DNA of 64,000 bases, from assembly GCF_014643515.1 (NCBI RefSeq), contig NZ_BMJP01000002.1, positions 495,894 to 559,893 on the forward strand. The letters are read 5' to 3'. Under the pieces are notes generated by a model, which worked only from the letters and a program-made list of their open reading frames with translations, made no database searches and had not been told where the DNA came from. A program made the position numbers and the translations under genes. Within the stretch, counting starts at the first letter, position 1; each line of letters begins with the position of its first letter. Below, piece by piece: positions 20,359 through 30,351 of the stretch. Source of the DNA: Sphingomonas prati (GTDB taxonomy: Bacteria > Pseudomonadota > Alphaproteobacteria > Sphingomonadales > Sphingomonadaceae).

Positions 20359-22914
20359 TCAGAACTTGATCGTGCCTTCGAGGCCGAAGGTGCGGGGGGC
20401 GTTGTAGTTGCCGTAGTCGCCCAGGATGTTGCTGATGCTGCCGGTCGAGACGTTGGTGGTCGGGGCGCCGGGCAGGCTGTTGGAGGGATCGCGGCGGAAG
20501 ATATATTGTTCGTCGAACAGGTTGCGCGCCCAGGCCGAAATGCCGAACGTGTGGCCCGATCCGATCGCGATGTCGGCGAGGCCGACGCGGCCGTTGACGA
20601 TGAAGGACGAGTCCGCCTTCGTCGCGAACTGGTCGAACGCCTGGGTCGCCTGCGCATAGTTGCCGTCGAGGTGGAAGCGCAGCTTGGTGTCGCTGTCGCC
20701 GAGCGGAAGGGCGTAGTCGATCGTCCCGCTGACCGCGTTGCGCGGCGTGTAGACGATGTAGAATTGCTGCAGCACGGTCGTCGACTGGCCGCCCGCCGTG
20801 TAGGTGATCGGGATGCGCGGGATGTGCGTGTAGGTGTAGGCGTAGGATGCGCCGAGCGTCAGGCCCTCCAGCGGGTTGACCGTCAGGTCGGCCTCGATCC
20901 CGCGGATCTTGGTGATGCCGGGGGCATTGATCGTGACGAGGTTGTTGAAGCTGGAGCCGTTGAACGGCTGGATCGAGCTGATGTCGACCTGGCTGTTCTT
21001 GCGGTCCATGATGTAGCCGGCCAGGTTCAGGCGCACGCGGTGGTCGAACAGGTCGTTCTTCAAGCCGATTTCGTAGGACTTCACGTCCTCCGGGCCGAAC
21101 GGCTGGTAGTTCTGGGTGCGCGAGCTGGCGCCGCCCGAGCGGTAGCCGGTCGCATATTTGGCGTAGGCGTGGACGTTGGGGGTCACGTCGTAGGCGACGG
21201 TCGCGGTCGGGTTGAACCGGTTCCACGTCTTGTCGAGCGGCTGGTAGCCGGCGGCGGTCGCAGCGGCGGTGTTCGTATCGTAGTTCACGTTGCGCGAGAT
21301 ATGCAGCACGCCCTGCTTCTCGTCATGCGTGTAGCGACCGCCGATCGTAATGTGCAGCAGGTCGGTCGCGTTCCAGGTCGCCTGACCGTAGGCGGCGTAG
21401 CTCTTCGAATGGACTTCCGACGCGCGATCGATCGAGCAACCCTGTGCCGCCGATCCGATGAAGGCGGTGTCGGTGGCGACGGTCTGGCCGGTGCAGAACG
21501 GGATGGTGGTGTAGGTGGCGCCGGTGACCTGGCCGGCGGCGTTCAGCGTCGCGATCGCACCGGTGGAGTTGGGCGTCGCGGCGTCATCCTGCACATGTTC
21601 GTTGAAGTAGTAGAGGCCGGCGACATAGTCGACGGCGCCGACGGTGCCGACCGCCTGCAGTTCCTGGCTGAACTGGTCCTGCTTCAGATCCGCGAGGCTG
21701 TAGCGGCTGAAGGCGCAGGGTGCGGCCGCGGTGCAGGCCGCGGTCAGCGTGACGACGGGGACGCGGTGTGCGCCGCCCGAATTGTCCCACTGGGTCGCAT
21801 CGACGCCGCGCCAAGCGGTGATCGAGCGCAGTTCGAGCGCATCCGAGACGTGCCAGCGGAGGTTGTTGGTGAAGCCGTGCGTCTTGTCGATGCTCGGCTG
21901 CTGCGGAACGCCGATGTCGGCGGTCTTCATGCGGCTGTCGCCGTTGACGACGACGCCCGGCAGCAACGACTTCACCGTGCCGGTGAGCGACGTGTAGGCG
22001 GTGCCGGGCAGCGTGCAGGCCGCCACCGCGGCCTGCGAGCCCGCGACGCAGCCGTTCGGGTTCGCGTTCAGCAGCTGGCTGTAGAACGGGCTGTTCTTGT
22101 CCTTGGCAATGTCGAAGGCGAAGTCGTTCGTGATGGTGCTGGTGGGCTTCCACCGTACCGCGGCGCGCAGGCCCTGGCGGTTATAGTAGTTCCAGCCGGT
22201 CTGCCCCTCGAGCGGGTTCTTGGTGGTCGCGTCCTGGCTCTGCTTGACCAGGTCGAGCTTGAAGCTGAGCCCGGCGACTTCCGGCAGGTCGAGGTGGATG
22301 TCGCCATTATAGGCGCCGTAATTGCCGATGCCGCCGGTTGCGCGCAGGCCGAACTTGCCGCTCGGTGCCTTCGTGACGATCGACAGCGCGCCGCCTTCGG
22401 TGTTGCGGCCGAACAGCGTGCCCTGCGGACCCTTCAGAACCTCGATCCGCTCGACGTCGAACAGCGCGGCGTTCAGGCCGTGCTGGCGGCCGATATAGAC
22501 GCCGTCGACATAGATGCCGACGCCCTGTTCGCGCGCGGGCTGGTTCGCGTCGAGCGGCACGATGCCGCGGATGCCGATGGTGAGCGCGGACTGGCGCGCT
22601 TCGAACGTGGCGACGCGCAGGCCGGGGACCGCGCCGTCGGCTAGATCGTACAGGCTCTGCACATGGCGATCGGCCAGCGCTTGAGCGCCGAGCACGGAGA
22701 TCGAGATCGGGGTCTTCTGAAGGTTCGTCTCGCGCTTGGTGGCGGTGACGACGATGTCTTGGAGGCCGTCATTGGACGCGGTCGGGGCGGCGGTCGCGGC
22801 GGCGTCGGTCTGGACCTGCGCGTCGGCGGTCGCCGGGGCGGTCTGAGCCAGGGCCGGTGTGGCGAGGACGAGCGCGAGCGCACCCAGCGAAATGGAGGAA
22901 ACGGCGCGGATCAT
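20359..22914 (-). CDS. TonB-dependent outer-membrane receptor 2
   Basis: 851 residues. The signal peptide MIRAVSSISLGALALVLATP ends near AQTAPA. After a Gln/Ala/Thr-rich linker, DIVVTATKRETNLQKTPISI marks the TonB box and start of the plug. The plug includes GIYVDGVYIGR and VEVL-type motif RIEVLKGPQGTLFGRNTEGG. The barrel ends with TFGLEGTIKF. This iron-complex-like receptor type is abundant in sphingomonads; the substrate is unknown. Upstream there is a direct repeat that could be an operator. Confidence 0.92.
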   Translation of the reverse strand: MIRAVSSISLGALALVLATPALAQTAPATADAQVQTDAAATAAPTASNDGLQDIVVTATKRETNLQKTPISISVLGAQALADRHVQSLYDLADGAVPGLRVATFEARQSALTIGIRGIVPLDANQPAREQGVGIYVDGVYIGRQHGLNAALFDVERIEVLKGPQGTLFGRNTEGGALSIVTKAPSGKFGLRATGGIGNYGAYNGDIHLDLPEVAGLSFKLDLVKQSQDATTKNPLEGQTGWNYYNRQGLRAAVRWKPTSTITNDFAFDIAKDKNSPFYSQLLNANPNGCVAGSQAAVAACTLPGTAYTSLTGTVKSLLPGVVVNGDSRMKTADIGVPQQPSIDKTHGFTNNLRWHVSDALELRSITAWRGVDATQWDNSGGAHRVPVVTLTAACTAAAPCAFSRYSLADLKQDQFSQELQAVGTVGAVDYVAGLYYFNEHVQDDAATPNSTGAIATLNAAGQVTGATYTTIPFCTGQTVATDTAFIGSAAQGCSIDRASEVHSKSYAAYGQATWNATDLLHITIGGRYTHDEKQGVLHISRNVNYDTNTAAATAAGYQPLDKTWNRFNPTATVAYDVTPNVHAYAKYATGYRSGGASSRTQNYQPFGPEDVKSYEIGLKNDLFDHRVRLNLAGYIMDRKNSQVDISSIQPFNGSSFNNLVTINAPGITKIRGIEADLTVNPLEGLTLGASYAYTYTHIPRIPITYTAGGQSTTVLQQFYIVYTPRNAVSGTIDYALPLGDSDTKLRFHLDGNYAQATQAFDQFATKADSSFIVNGRVGLADIAIGSGHTFGISAWARNLFDEQYIFRRDPSNSLPGAPTTNVSTGSISNILGDYGNYNAPRTFGLEGTIKF

Positions 22915-23009
22915 GTCAAAACCCCTTTTGCCGGGACGATGGTCCTTCGGCTCGAGAGCGCCCCTATTTCGGCAGCATGACAGTTTGGTTTCAGTTCAGC
23001 ATTACATAT

Positions 23010-23040
23010 CGGTAAGGCGCAGGACATCGTCCGGTAAGGC
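23010..23040. promoter_or_regulatory. Tandem direct repeat CGGTAAGGC, possible operator
   Basis: CGGTAAGGC occurs at 23010-23018 and again at 23032-23040, exactly 22 bases apart (two helical turns). It lies about 96-126 bases upstream of TonB receptor 2, between it and the 3' end of the DUF1003 gene. The spacing suits side-by-side protein binding, but no regulator is known. Confidence 0.35.
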
Positions 23041-23086
23041 CCGTTCGATCAGACGTTGGATTACTATGTGGGAGCTTTGTTGCTCG

Positions 23087-23650
23087 TCAATCTGCAGTCG
23101 ATGATATCGAGTTGTTGTGGAGCACGGTAATCACTTCGCCTTGCATATGCGTCATGGCTTCGAGATGTTCGATCCGAAGCGCATCGATCTTTTCGTGGAG
23201 CCGCATGATTTCGAGTTCGGCGCGCAGGTTGACTTCGTAATCGTGGCTGGCGGCGAGCCGGTCCTTGGTCGCCTGGCGGTTCTGGCTCATCATGATGACG
23301 GGTGCCTGGAGGGCGGCGACCATCGACAGCATCAGGTTGAGGAAGATGTAGGGATAGGGATCGAACGCCTCACCCAGCCGGCCGAGGATGCCGGTGTTGA
23401 GGATCATCCAGCCGACCAGCACGCCGAGGAAGGTGAAGATGAACGCCCAGCTGCCGCCGACCGCGGCGACCCGGTCGGCAAGCCGATCCCAGAAGGTGGC
23501 GCGGTTTTCGGCTTCCTCGCCGATGTCGAGGCTGATCGGGCGGCGCGCGGCCATGCTGTCGACGACGCGGCGTTCCTCCGGATCGAGCGTGCCGGCCGCG
23601 CGGCCGAGCAGCCGTTCGGGGATGTCGGTCGGATCGGACGGCTGGTTCAT
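23087..23650 (-). CDS. DUF1003 domain-containing membrane protein
   Basis: 187 residues from the ATG at 23650 (MNQPSDPTDIPERLLGRAAG). Two membrane helices lie at about residues 65-90 (SWAFIFTFLGVLVGWMILNT) and 100-120 (YPYIFLNLMLSMVAALQAPV), followed by a helical, probably coiled-coil tail with MSQNRQATKDRLAASHDYEV. This is the DUF1003 pattern; its function is unknown. A longer reading to 23977 has compositionally atypical sequence and is rejected. Confidence 0.87.
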   Translation of the reverse strand: MNQPSDPTDIPERLLGRAAGTLDPEERRVVDSMAARRPISLDIGEEAENRATFWDRLADRVAAVGGSWAFIFTFLGVLVGWMILNTGILGRLGEAFDPYPYIFLNLMLSMVAALQAPVIMMSQNRQATKDRLAASHDYEVNLRAELEIMRLHEKIDALRIEHLEAMTHMQGEVITVLHNNSISSTAD

Positions 23651-23746
23651 CGCAATCTCCTGCCCGGCCGGCCTAGCGTGCGGCACCCCCCTTGGCCACC
23701 GCCGGGCGGGCTGACATAGTGAACGGTAGATCCTGAAGGAATTCGC

Positions 23747-26584
23747 ATGCGTCGCTGGCTGACCCCCTCCTTGTTGTCCTCGTCCCTGCTCACCCCGCTG
23801 CTGCTGGTGCCGCATGCCGTCGCGGCGCAGGCGCCCGCCGCGGCGGTGGCGAAGCCGGCGGACCTCGTGGGCCAGGTGAAGATCCCCTACGAACAGTTCA
23901 CGCTGCCCAACGGGTTGCGGGTGATCGTCCATACCGACCGCAAGGCACCGGTGGTGGCGGTGTCCGTCTGGTATCATGTCGGATCAAAGAACGAGCCGGC
24001 GGGTAAGACCGGCTATGCCCATCTGTTCGAGCATCTGATGTTCAACGGATCGGAGAATGCGCCGGGCGACTTCTTCGAGCCGCTCGAGCAGGTCGGTGCG
24101 ACCGACTATAACGGCACGACCTACTACGACCGGACCAACTATTTCGAGACGGTGCCGACGCCGGCGCTGGCGCGTGCGCTGTGGCTGGAAAGCGACCGGA
24201 TGGGGCATCTGCTGGGGGCGATCAACCAGAAGAACCTGACCAACCAGATCGGCGTGGTGCAGAACGAGAAGCGGTCGGGCGACAACCAGCCTTACGGGCT
24301 GGTCGACTACAGGATTGGCGAGACGCTGTACCCGGTCGGACATCCGTACCGGCACAGCACGATCGGTTCGATGACCGACCTGTCAGCGGCGAGCATGGAC
24401 GATGTGAAGGGCTGGTTCCGCAACAATTACGGGCCGAACAATGCGGTGCTGGTGCTGGCCGGCGATGTCGACGTCGCCACCGCACGCGCGCTGACCACCA
24501 AGTATTTCGGCGACATCGCGCGCGGCCCGACGCCGCCCAAGGTCGTGGCACCCGTACCGACGCTGCCCGCGCGCAAGGACGAGGTGATGCACGATCGCGT
24601 CGCGACGACGCGCCTGCTGCGCACCTGGGCGGTGCCGGGGATGCTGGACAAGGATGCCGCCGCGCTGGACGTGGTGGGCGGCGTGCTGGGTGGCCTTGCC
24701 AGTTCGCGGCTCGACAACATCCTGGTGCGGGGCGAGAAGCTCGCCGTCGCGGTGTCGGCATCGTATAGCGGGTTCGAGGATGCCGGGCAGTTTTCGGTGT
24801 CGATGGACGTGCGGCCGGGCGTTGACCCGGCGGTGGCGGCAAAGCGGCTCGACGCGATCATCGCCGACTTCGTCCGCACCGGGCCGACCGCGGACGAGGT
24901 GTCGCGGTACGTCACCACCACCGCGGCGCGGCAGATCAAGGGGCTGGAGTCGGTCGGCGGGTTCGGTGGCAAGGCGGTCGCACTGGCCGAGGGTGCGGTC
25001 TATGCGAACGACCCCGGTTTCTATGCCAAGCAGCTGGCGGCGCTGGCCGCGGTGACGCCGGCGCAGGCGCAGGCGGTGGCGCAGAAGTGGCTGTCGCGCC
25101 CGGTCTATGCGCTGTCGATCGTGCCCGGCGCTCGGGAGAATTATGTCGAGGCGGCACCCGTGGCGGTGAAGACCGACGATGCCGCGACGACCGCCGCCGC
25201 CGGTCCGGTGGGGCGCGGCGGGTTGCCGACGGTCGGCACGATCAAGGAGCTGGAATTCCCGGCGGTGCAGCGCGCGACGCTGTCGAACGGCATGCAGGTC
25301 GTCTACGCGCAGCGGACCGCCGTGCCGGTGACCAAGGTGGCGATCAGTTTCGACGCGGGTAACGCGGCCGATCCGAAGGCGAAGCTCGGCACGCAATCGC
25401 TGATGCTGGCGCTGCTGGATGAAGGCACCGAGACGCGCAATTCGATCCAGATCGCCGAGGCGCAGGAACGGCTGGGTGCCAATATCGGCGCGCGCGCATC
25501 GATGGACCGGACGACGGTGTCGCTCGACGCGCTGACTGCCAATCTGGCGCCGTCGCTCGACCTGATGCAGGATATCGTGCGCAACCCGGCCTTTGCGCCG
25601 GCGGAGGTTGACCGGTTGCGCAATACGCAGCTGGCGCGGATCGCCTCCGAACTGACGCAGCCGCAGGGCGTGGCGCTGCGCACGCTACCGGCGGTGCTGT
25701 ACGGGCCGAACCATCCCTATGCGGTGCCGTTCAGCGGGACGGGCGACCCGGCGGTGGTCGCCAGGCTGACCCCGGCGGACATGGCGGCGTTCCACCGCGC
25801 GTGGATCCGGCCGGACGGGGCGAAGATCTTCGTCGTGTCGTCCGCCCCGCTGGCGAGCGTGCAGACGATGCTGGAACAGAGTTTCGGCAGCTGGCGTGCG
25901 CCGGCGGTGCCGCGCGTGACGAAGGACCTGTCCGCGCCGACGCCGGCGCCGCGCGGGCGCATCCTGCTGATCGATCGACCGCAGTCGCCGCAGTCGCTGA
26001 TCGTGGGCGGCGCGGTGCTGGGGTATAAGGGCACCGACGACCTGACCCGGCTGGAGGTGGCGAACGACGTGCTGGGCGGGTCGTTCCTGTCGCGGCTGAA
26101 CACCGACCTGCGCGAAACCAAGGGCTGGTCCTACGGCGTCAGCGGGTCGGTCAGCCGGCTGCTCGGGCCGGTGCCGTACCTGGTGTCCGCGCCGGTGCAG
26201 ACCGACCGGACGGGTGCGTCGATCGTCGCGCTGAAGGCCGACATGGCGGCGTTCCTGACGAAGGACGGGGTCACGAAGGCGGAGCTGGAGCGGACGGTGA
26301 ACGGCCGGGTGCGCGAACTGGCAGGGACGTTCGAAGGCTCGGGCGACGTGCTGGGCGGGCTGCAGCGGATCGACCTGTATGGCTGGCGCGACGACCATTA
26401 TCAGCGACTGGCTGCGCAGTATCGCGCACTGACCGCGCCGCAGCTGGATGCCGCCGCGCGGGCGGCGCTTGATCCGGCGAAGATCGTGTGGATCGTGGTG
26501 GGCGACGCGGCGAAGGTGCGGCCGCAGCTGGCGGAGACCGGGTTGCCGGTCGAGGTGGTGCCGGCGGCTGTTGCTGTTGAGTAG
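23747..26584 (+). CDS. M16-family zinc metallopeptidase, exported
   Basis: 945 residues. The signal peptide ends at VAAQAP. There are two M16 domains. The first has the inverted zinc motif HLFEHLMF (H92, E95, H96). The second half (from about residue 500) keeps the fold (ALLDEGTETRN, SFLSRLNTDLRETKGWSYGV) but no HxxEH, the usual arrangement of one active and one inactive half. Probably degrades peptides in the periplasm. Starts just after an AAGGAA ribosome site. Its 3' end faces purK across a dense repeat cluster. Confidence 0.92.
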   Translation: MRRWLTPSLLSSSLLTPLLLVPHAVAAQAPAAAVAKPADLVGQVKIPYEQFTLPNGLRVIVHTDRKAPVVAVSVWYHVGSKNEPAGKTGYAHLFEHLMFNGSENAPGDFFEPLEQVGATDYNGTTYYDRTNYFETVPTPALARALWLESDRMGHLLGAINQKNLTNQIGVVQNEKRSGDNQPYGLVDYRIGETLYPVGHPYRHSTIGSMTDLSAASMDDVKGWFRNNYGPNNAVLVLAGDVDVATARALTTKYFGDIARGPTPPKVVAPVPTLPARKDEVMHDRVATTRLLRTWAVPGMLDKDAAALDVVGGVLGGLASSRLDNILVRGEKLAVAVSASYSGFEDAGQFSVSMDVRPGVDPAVAAKRLDAIIADFVRTGPTADEVSRYVTTTAARQIKGLESVGGFGGKAVALAEGAVYANDPGFYAKQLAALAAVTPAQAQAVAQKWLSRPVYALSIVPGARENYVEAAPVAVKTDDAATTAAAGPVGRGGLPTVGTIKELEFPAVQRATLSNGMQVVYAQRTAVPVTKVAISFDAGNAADPKAKLGTQSLMLALLDEGTETRNSIQIAEAQERLGANIGARASMDRTTVSLDALTANLAPSLDLMQDIVRNPAFAPAEVDRLRNTQLARIASELTQPQGVALRTLPAVLYGPNHPYAVPFSGTGDPAVVARLTPADMAAFHRAWIRPDGAKIFVVSSAPLASVQTMLEQSFGSWRAPAVPRVTKDLSAPTPAPRGRILLIDRPQSPQSLIVGGAVLGYKGTDDLTRLEVANDVLGGSFLSRLNTDLRETKGWSYGVSGSVSRLLGPVPYLVSAPVQTDRTGASIVALKADMAAFLTKDGVTKAELERTVNGRVRELAGTFEGSGDVLGGLQRIDLYGWRDDHYQRLAAQYRALTAPQLDAAARAALDPAKIVWIVVGDAAKVRPQLAETGLPVEVVPAAVAVE

Positions 26585-26597
26585 GTTCGCGAGGTTC

Positions 26598-26851
26598 TTA
26601 GCCCCTCTCCTGGAGGAGAGGGGTTGGGGTGGGGCTGAGCGCTAGCAAGCCGGTGAGGTCGTAGGGGAGGTGCTGTTGCCCCCACCCCAACCCCTCCCCT
26701 GAAGGAGAGGGGCTAGTCTTGGGCTTGGGGCTCCCCCTCCCTTTCAAGGGAGGGGGCTGGGGGTGGGTGCAACAGCTCCACGAATCCTGTGCTGCATAAT
26801 TGAAGAGGTAGCACCCACCCCCAACCCCCTCCCTTGAAAGGGAGGGGGCTT
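26598..26851. repeat. Family B repeat cluster, including one full-length composite copy
   Basis: About 250 bases of family B sequence fill the gap between the convergent M16 peptidase and purK genes. The first part is a variant (GCCCCTCTCCTGGAGGAGAG and its mirror). The second, 26731-26851, is a complete element: arm CCCTCCCTTTCAAGGGAGGG, then GGGTGGGTGCAACAGC, a 35-base interior, GGTAGCACCCACCC, and the arm CCCTCCCTTGAAAGGGAGGG. The whole can fold on itself and would also stop transcription from both sides. Confidence 0.8.
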
Positions 26852-26862
26852 TTCTGGTGCGC

Positions 26863-27930
26863 CTAGTCCAGCAGTCGGGTCACGTGGCCCATCTTGCGGC
26901 CGGGACGCGCGTCCGCCTTGCCGTACAGGTGCAGATGCGCGGTTGGGTCGGACAGGATCTCGTCCCAGGCGTTTGCCTGGTCGCCGATCAAATTGTGCAT
27001 TTCGACCCGCGGGTGGACGGTGTCGGTGCCGCCCAAGGGCAACCCGCACACCGCGCGGATGTGGTTTTCGAACTGCGAGGTGCGGGCGCCCTCAATCGTC
27101 CAGTGGCCGCTGTTGTGGACGCGCGGGGCCATTTCGTTGAACACCGGGCCGGCGGTCGAGGCGAAGAATTCGCAGGCGAGCGTGCCGACATAGCCGAGCG
27201 CGTCGGCGATCCGGACGGCGGTGGCGGTCGCGTCCGCCGCTTGCGCTGCGACGATGCCGGTGGCGGGGACGATCGAGGTCGCCAGGATGCCGTCGACATG
27301 GGTGTTGTCGGGCGCGTCCCACGTCACGACCGCGCCGTCCTGTCCGCGGCACAGCAGCACGGAAAATTCGCGGTCGAACGCGACATGGCCTTCGAGCACG
27401 GCGGGGGCTTGCCCGATCTGGTCCCAGGCGGCGTCGGCATCGGCCGGGGTGGCGAGGCGGCCCTGGCCCTTGCCGTCGTAACCGAAGCGGCGCGTCTTGA
27501 GGATCGCGGGCGTGCCGACCGCGGCGATTGCGGCATCGAGCCCGGCGCGGTCGTCGACGGGGGCCCAGGGTGCCACGGGCACGCCGAGGTCGGCAACGAA
27601 CGTCTTTTCCGCCAGCCGGTCCTGCGCCACGCCGATCGCACGGGGGGAGGGGTGGAGCGGCACGACCGCGGCGAGCGCATCGAGTGCGGCGACCGGGATA
27701 TTTTCGAATTCGTAGGTCGCGACGTCGACCCTGGCAGCGAACATGGCGAGCGCGTTGAGGTCGTCATAGCCGGCGCAGGTGAATTCGGCGGCGACCTCGG
27801 CTGCGGGCGAGTCCGCGTCGGGGGCGTAGATATGGACACGGTAGCCGAGCCGGGCGGCGGCGATGGCGAGCATGCGGCCGAGCTGCCCCCCGCCGACGAT
27901 GCCGATGGTGGAGGCGGGCGGCAGCATCAT
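26863..27930 (-). CDS. purK: 5-(carboxyamino)imidazole ribonucleotide synthase
   Basis: 355 residues. Makes N5-CAIR from AIR, bicarbonate and ATP. The N-terminus reads [19 protein letters not shown]. The ATP-grasp domain contains [19 protein letters not shown] and the C-terminal part [19 protein letters not shown] with QFENHIRAV, all typical of PurK. Its ATG overlaps the purE TGA (ATGA), so the pair is coupled, as in most bacteria. Confidence 0.96.
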   Translation of the reverse strand: MMLPPASTIGIVGGGQLGRMLAIAAARLGYRVHIYAPDADSPAAEVAAEFTCAGYDDLNALAMFAARVDVATYEFENIPVAALDALAAVVPLHPSPRAIGVAQDRLAEKTFVADLGVPVAPWAPVDDRAGLDAAIAAVGTPAILKTRRFGYDGKGQGRLATPADADAAWDQIGQAPAVLEGHVAFDREFSVLLCRGQDGAVVTWDAPDNTHVDGILATSIVPATGIVAAQAADATATAVRIADALGYVGTLACEFFASTAGPVFNEMAPRVHNSGHWTIEGARTSQFENHIRAVCGLPLGGTDTVHPRVEMHNLIGDQANAWDEILSDPTAHLHLYGKADARPGRKMGHVTRLLD

Positions 27931-28409
27931 TCGGGCGACTCCGCGACGGCGTCGGTCTGGGCGGTGCGCCAGGCATCAAGCCGGGTGGCGAGGTCGGCAT
28001 CGGTGGTGGCGAGGATCGCGGCGGCTAGCAAAGCAGCGTTGACCGCGCCCGCGCGACCGATGGCGAGCGTGCCGACCGGGATGCCGGCGGGCATCTGGAC
28101 GATCGACAACAGGCTGTCCATGCCGCTGAGCGCCTTTGACTCCACGGGGACGCCGAGCACGGGGAGGCGGGTCATGGCGGCGGCCATGCCGGGCAGGTGG
28201 GCCGCGCCGCCCGCGCCGGCGATCACGACATGCAGCCCACGCGCGGCGGCGGTGGTGGCATAGTCGTACAGCCGTTGCGGCGTGCGGTGCGCGGACACGA
28301 CCTTCGTTTCATGCGCAACGCCGAGGGCGACGAGCGTGTCGGCGGCGTGGCGCATGGTTTCCCAGTCGGACCGGCTGCCCATGATGATGCCGACGCGGGG
28401 GGTGGTCAT
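27927..28409 (-). CDS. purE: N5-CAIR mutase
   Basis: 160 residues. Converts N5-CAIR to CAIR, the step after PurK. The start [20 protein letters not shown] and the following [11 protein letters not shown] and [17 protein letters not shown] are the class I PurE active-site segments ([16 protein letters not shown]). Coupled to purK by a 4-base overlap. A perfect palindromic repeat separates it from gpmA upstream. Confidence 0.96.
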   Translation of the reverse strand: MTTPRVGIIMGSRSDWETMRHAADTLVALGVAHETKVVSAHRTPQRLYDYATTAAARGLHVVIAGAGGAAHLPGMAAAMTRLPVLGVPVESKALSGMDSLLSIVQMPAGIPVGTLAIGRAGAVNAALLAAAILATTDADLATRLDAWRTAQTDAVAESPE

Positions 28410-28438
28410 GTTGGGCAGGCCTTTGGGAGAGGTGGCAT

Positions 28439-28466
28439 CTAGGCCCCGGCGCAGGCCGGGGCCTAG
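28439..28466. repeat. Family A palindrome, minimal copy
   Basis: CTAGGCCCCGGC, GCAG, GCCGGGGCCTAG: a perfect 12-bp stem between gpmA and purE. The shortest family A copy in the window and a possible terminator for gpmA. Confidence 0.75.
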
Positions 28467-28479
28467 GTGGGACCGAGGT

Positions 28480-29175
28480 TCAGTTCGCGTTGCGTTCGTG
28501 GAGGTAGTAGCGTTCGACCGCGTTCAGATCGTCGTCGAGCTGGTAGACGATCGGCTTGCCGGTCGGGATCTCCAGGCTGGCGATGTCGGCGTCGGAGATG
28601 CCGGACAGGTGCTTCACGAGCGCGCGGAGCGAGTTGCCGTGGGCGGAGATGACGACGCGCTTGCCGGCGCGCAGTTCGGGGGCGATGCGGCTGTCCCAGT
28701 AGGGGAGCACGCGCTCGATCGTGTCCTTCAGGCTCTCGCTCGACGGCACCGCGATGCCGGCATAGCGGCGGTCGTGCGTCATGTCGTATTTACCGCCGGC
28801 CTCCGACGGGGGCGGGGGCACGTCGAACGAGCGGCGCCAGACGTGGACCTGGTCGTCGCCGTGGAGCGCGGCGGTCTCCGCCTTGTCGAGACCGGTCAGG
28901 CCGCCATAGTGACGCTCGTTCAGCTGCCAGTCTTTCTCGAGCGGCAACCAGAGCCGACCCATCGCTTCGAGCGCGATGTTGAGCGTCTTGATCGCGCGGG
29001 TCTGGACGCTGGTGAAGCCGATGTCGAAATCGAGCCCCGCGGCGGCCATCGCGACGCCCGCCTCACGCGCCTCGCGCACGCCCTGGTCGGTCAGGTTGAC
29101 GTCCCACCAGCCGGTGAAACGGTTTTCCAGGTTCCAGGCGGACTGGCCGTGGCGGATCAGGACGAGGGTCGGCAT
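28480..29175 (-). CDS. gpmA: 2,3-bisphosphoglycerate-dependent phosphoglycerate mutase
   Basis: 231 residues. Glycolytic interconversion of 3- and 2-phosphoglycerate. The catalytic histidine is H9 in [12 protein letters not shown], and the second His is in [27 protein letters not shown] and [14 protein letters not shown] are diagnostic of the cofactor-dependent type. ATG at 29175 (MPTLVL); upstream reading to 29253 adds 26 unsupported residues. Confidence 0.95.
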   Translation of the reverse strand: MPTLVLIRHGQSAWNLENRFTGWWDVNLTDQGVREAREAGVAMAAAGLDFDIGFTSVQTRAIKTLNIALEAMGRLWLPLEKDWQLNERHYGGLTGLDKAETAALHGDDQVHVWRRSFDVPPPPSEAGGKYDMTHDRRYAGIAVPSSESLKDTIERVLPYWDSRIAPELRAGKRVVISAHGNSLRALVKHLSGISDADIASLEIPTGKPIVYQLDDDLNAVERYYLHERNAN

Positions 29176-29195
29176 GCGGGCAGGCTCCGGAGATG

Positions 29196-30332
29196 TCAGC
29201 GCGCGCGGGGCGCGGGGATGGCGTCGATCATTTCCCATAGGGCGGCGAGGCAATCCTCGGCCAGCCGCATCGAACGCGCGGGCGACCAGCCGTATTGCGG
29301 ATCGGGCAGGTCGTCATTGTCCTTGAACGGCATTTCCAGCGTGGTGGAGACGCAGCCATAGCGTTCGGCGAGCTGGTTGGTCGACATCGACAGGTTGGCG
29401 CGACCGGCAGCCGTGACGGGATAGCCGTGGCGCGTCTGGAAATCGGGCGTGCGGCGCGACAGCGTCGTCAGGTACCGCGCGTAGAGATCGCCCTGGCGCG
29501 GTGTCCAGGACGGGATGCCGTCGAACCCGGCGATGAAGACGTGCGGGATCGCCTCGTCCCCGTGGACGTCCATCGCGAAGGCGACGCCGGTTTCGTCCAT
29601 CGCGTTGCGGACGGCCAGGACCTCCGGGCTGCGCTCCGGCGTCGGATCATGCCATTCGCGGTTGAGGTTCACGCCCGCCGCGTTGGTTCGCAGGTGGCCG
29701 CGACACGAACCATCGGGGTTCATGTTGGGGACGATGTGGAAGGTGCAGCGCTGGCGCAACGCGCGGGCGATGGACGCGCCGGGATCGGTCAGGAAGTCGA
29801 GCGCGCCCTCCATCCACCATTCGGTCATGCTCTCGCCCGGATGCTGGCGCGCGTAGAGCCAGACGGGCAGCGGGCCGTCGCCGATCGTCAGACAATCGAT
29901 CGTCTGCCCGTCGAGCGAGTGGCCGAGCACGCTGGCGGTGACGCCGGGTTTCGCCGCGGTGCGCGCGACGAGGTCGTGGTGGCGTTCCATCGAATAGGGC
30001 GCGAAATAGGCGAACCACGCGCTGTCCGCGGTCGGGGTGTAGGTGATTTCGAGGATGCCGTCGGTGTAGGTCGTGGGCGCCATCCGCCAGTCGGCGCGAT
30101 CCTCCGACACGCGGGCCGCATAGCCCGGCCAGCCGCCGGGATAGGCGGAGCCCGCGAGGTTGACGATCCGCAGCGTCACCGCCCGCCCGGCGGCACCGGA
30201 CAGGCGGAAATGGAACCACTGGTAGAAATCCGAATCGCGATCGGCGACGATTTCGAGATCGAAGACGTCGCCGCGCTGGTCCGCGACCCGGATGTTGCCG
30301 CTGTCGAAGGCGGCGCTGATGCAGGCAGTCAT
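29196..30332 (-). CDS. M14-family carboxypeptidase (cytosolic carboxypeptidase-like)
   Basis: 378 residues, no signal peptide. An N-terminal beta domain (about 1-125, [13 protein letters not shown]) precedes the M14 catalytic domain. Zinc ligands H164 and E167 ([16 protein letters not shown]) and H257 (AMDVHGDE); substrate residues in [18 protein letters not shown]; catalytic E333 in [10 protein letters not shown]. This N-domain plus M14 layout resembles the CCP/AGTPBP-type (M14D) peptidases rather than digestive carboxypeptidases. The natural substrate in bacteria is unclear. Only 20 bases separate it from gpmA downstream, so the two may be cotranscribed. Confidence 0.87.
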   Translation of the reverse strand: MTACISAAFDSGNIRVADQRGDVFDLEIVADRDSDFYQWFHFRLSGAAGRAVTLRIVNLAGSAYPGGWPGYAARVSEDRADWRMAPTTYTDGILEITYTPTADSAWFAYFAPYSMERHHDLVARTAAKPGVTASVLGHSLDGQTIDCLTIGDGPLPVWLYARQHPGESMTEWWMEGALDFLTDPGASIARALRQRCTFHIVPNMNPDGSCRGHLRTNAAGVNLNREWHDPTPERSPEVLAVRNAMDETGVAFAMDVHGDEAIPHVFIAGFDGIPSWTPRQGDLYARYLTTLSRRTPDFQTRHGYPVTAAGRANLSMSTNQLAERYGCVSTTLEMPFKDNDDLPDPQYGWSPARSMRLAEDCLAALWEMIDAIPAPRAR

Positions 30333-30351
30333 GTGGCGGATACTCGTTATT

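Noticed and set aside
26598..26851. Possible CRISPR array from repeated GC-rich blocks
   Set aside because: The repeats are palindromic units of a dispersed family with no regular spacers, and no cas genes are present.
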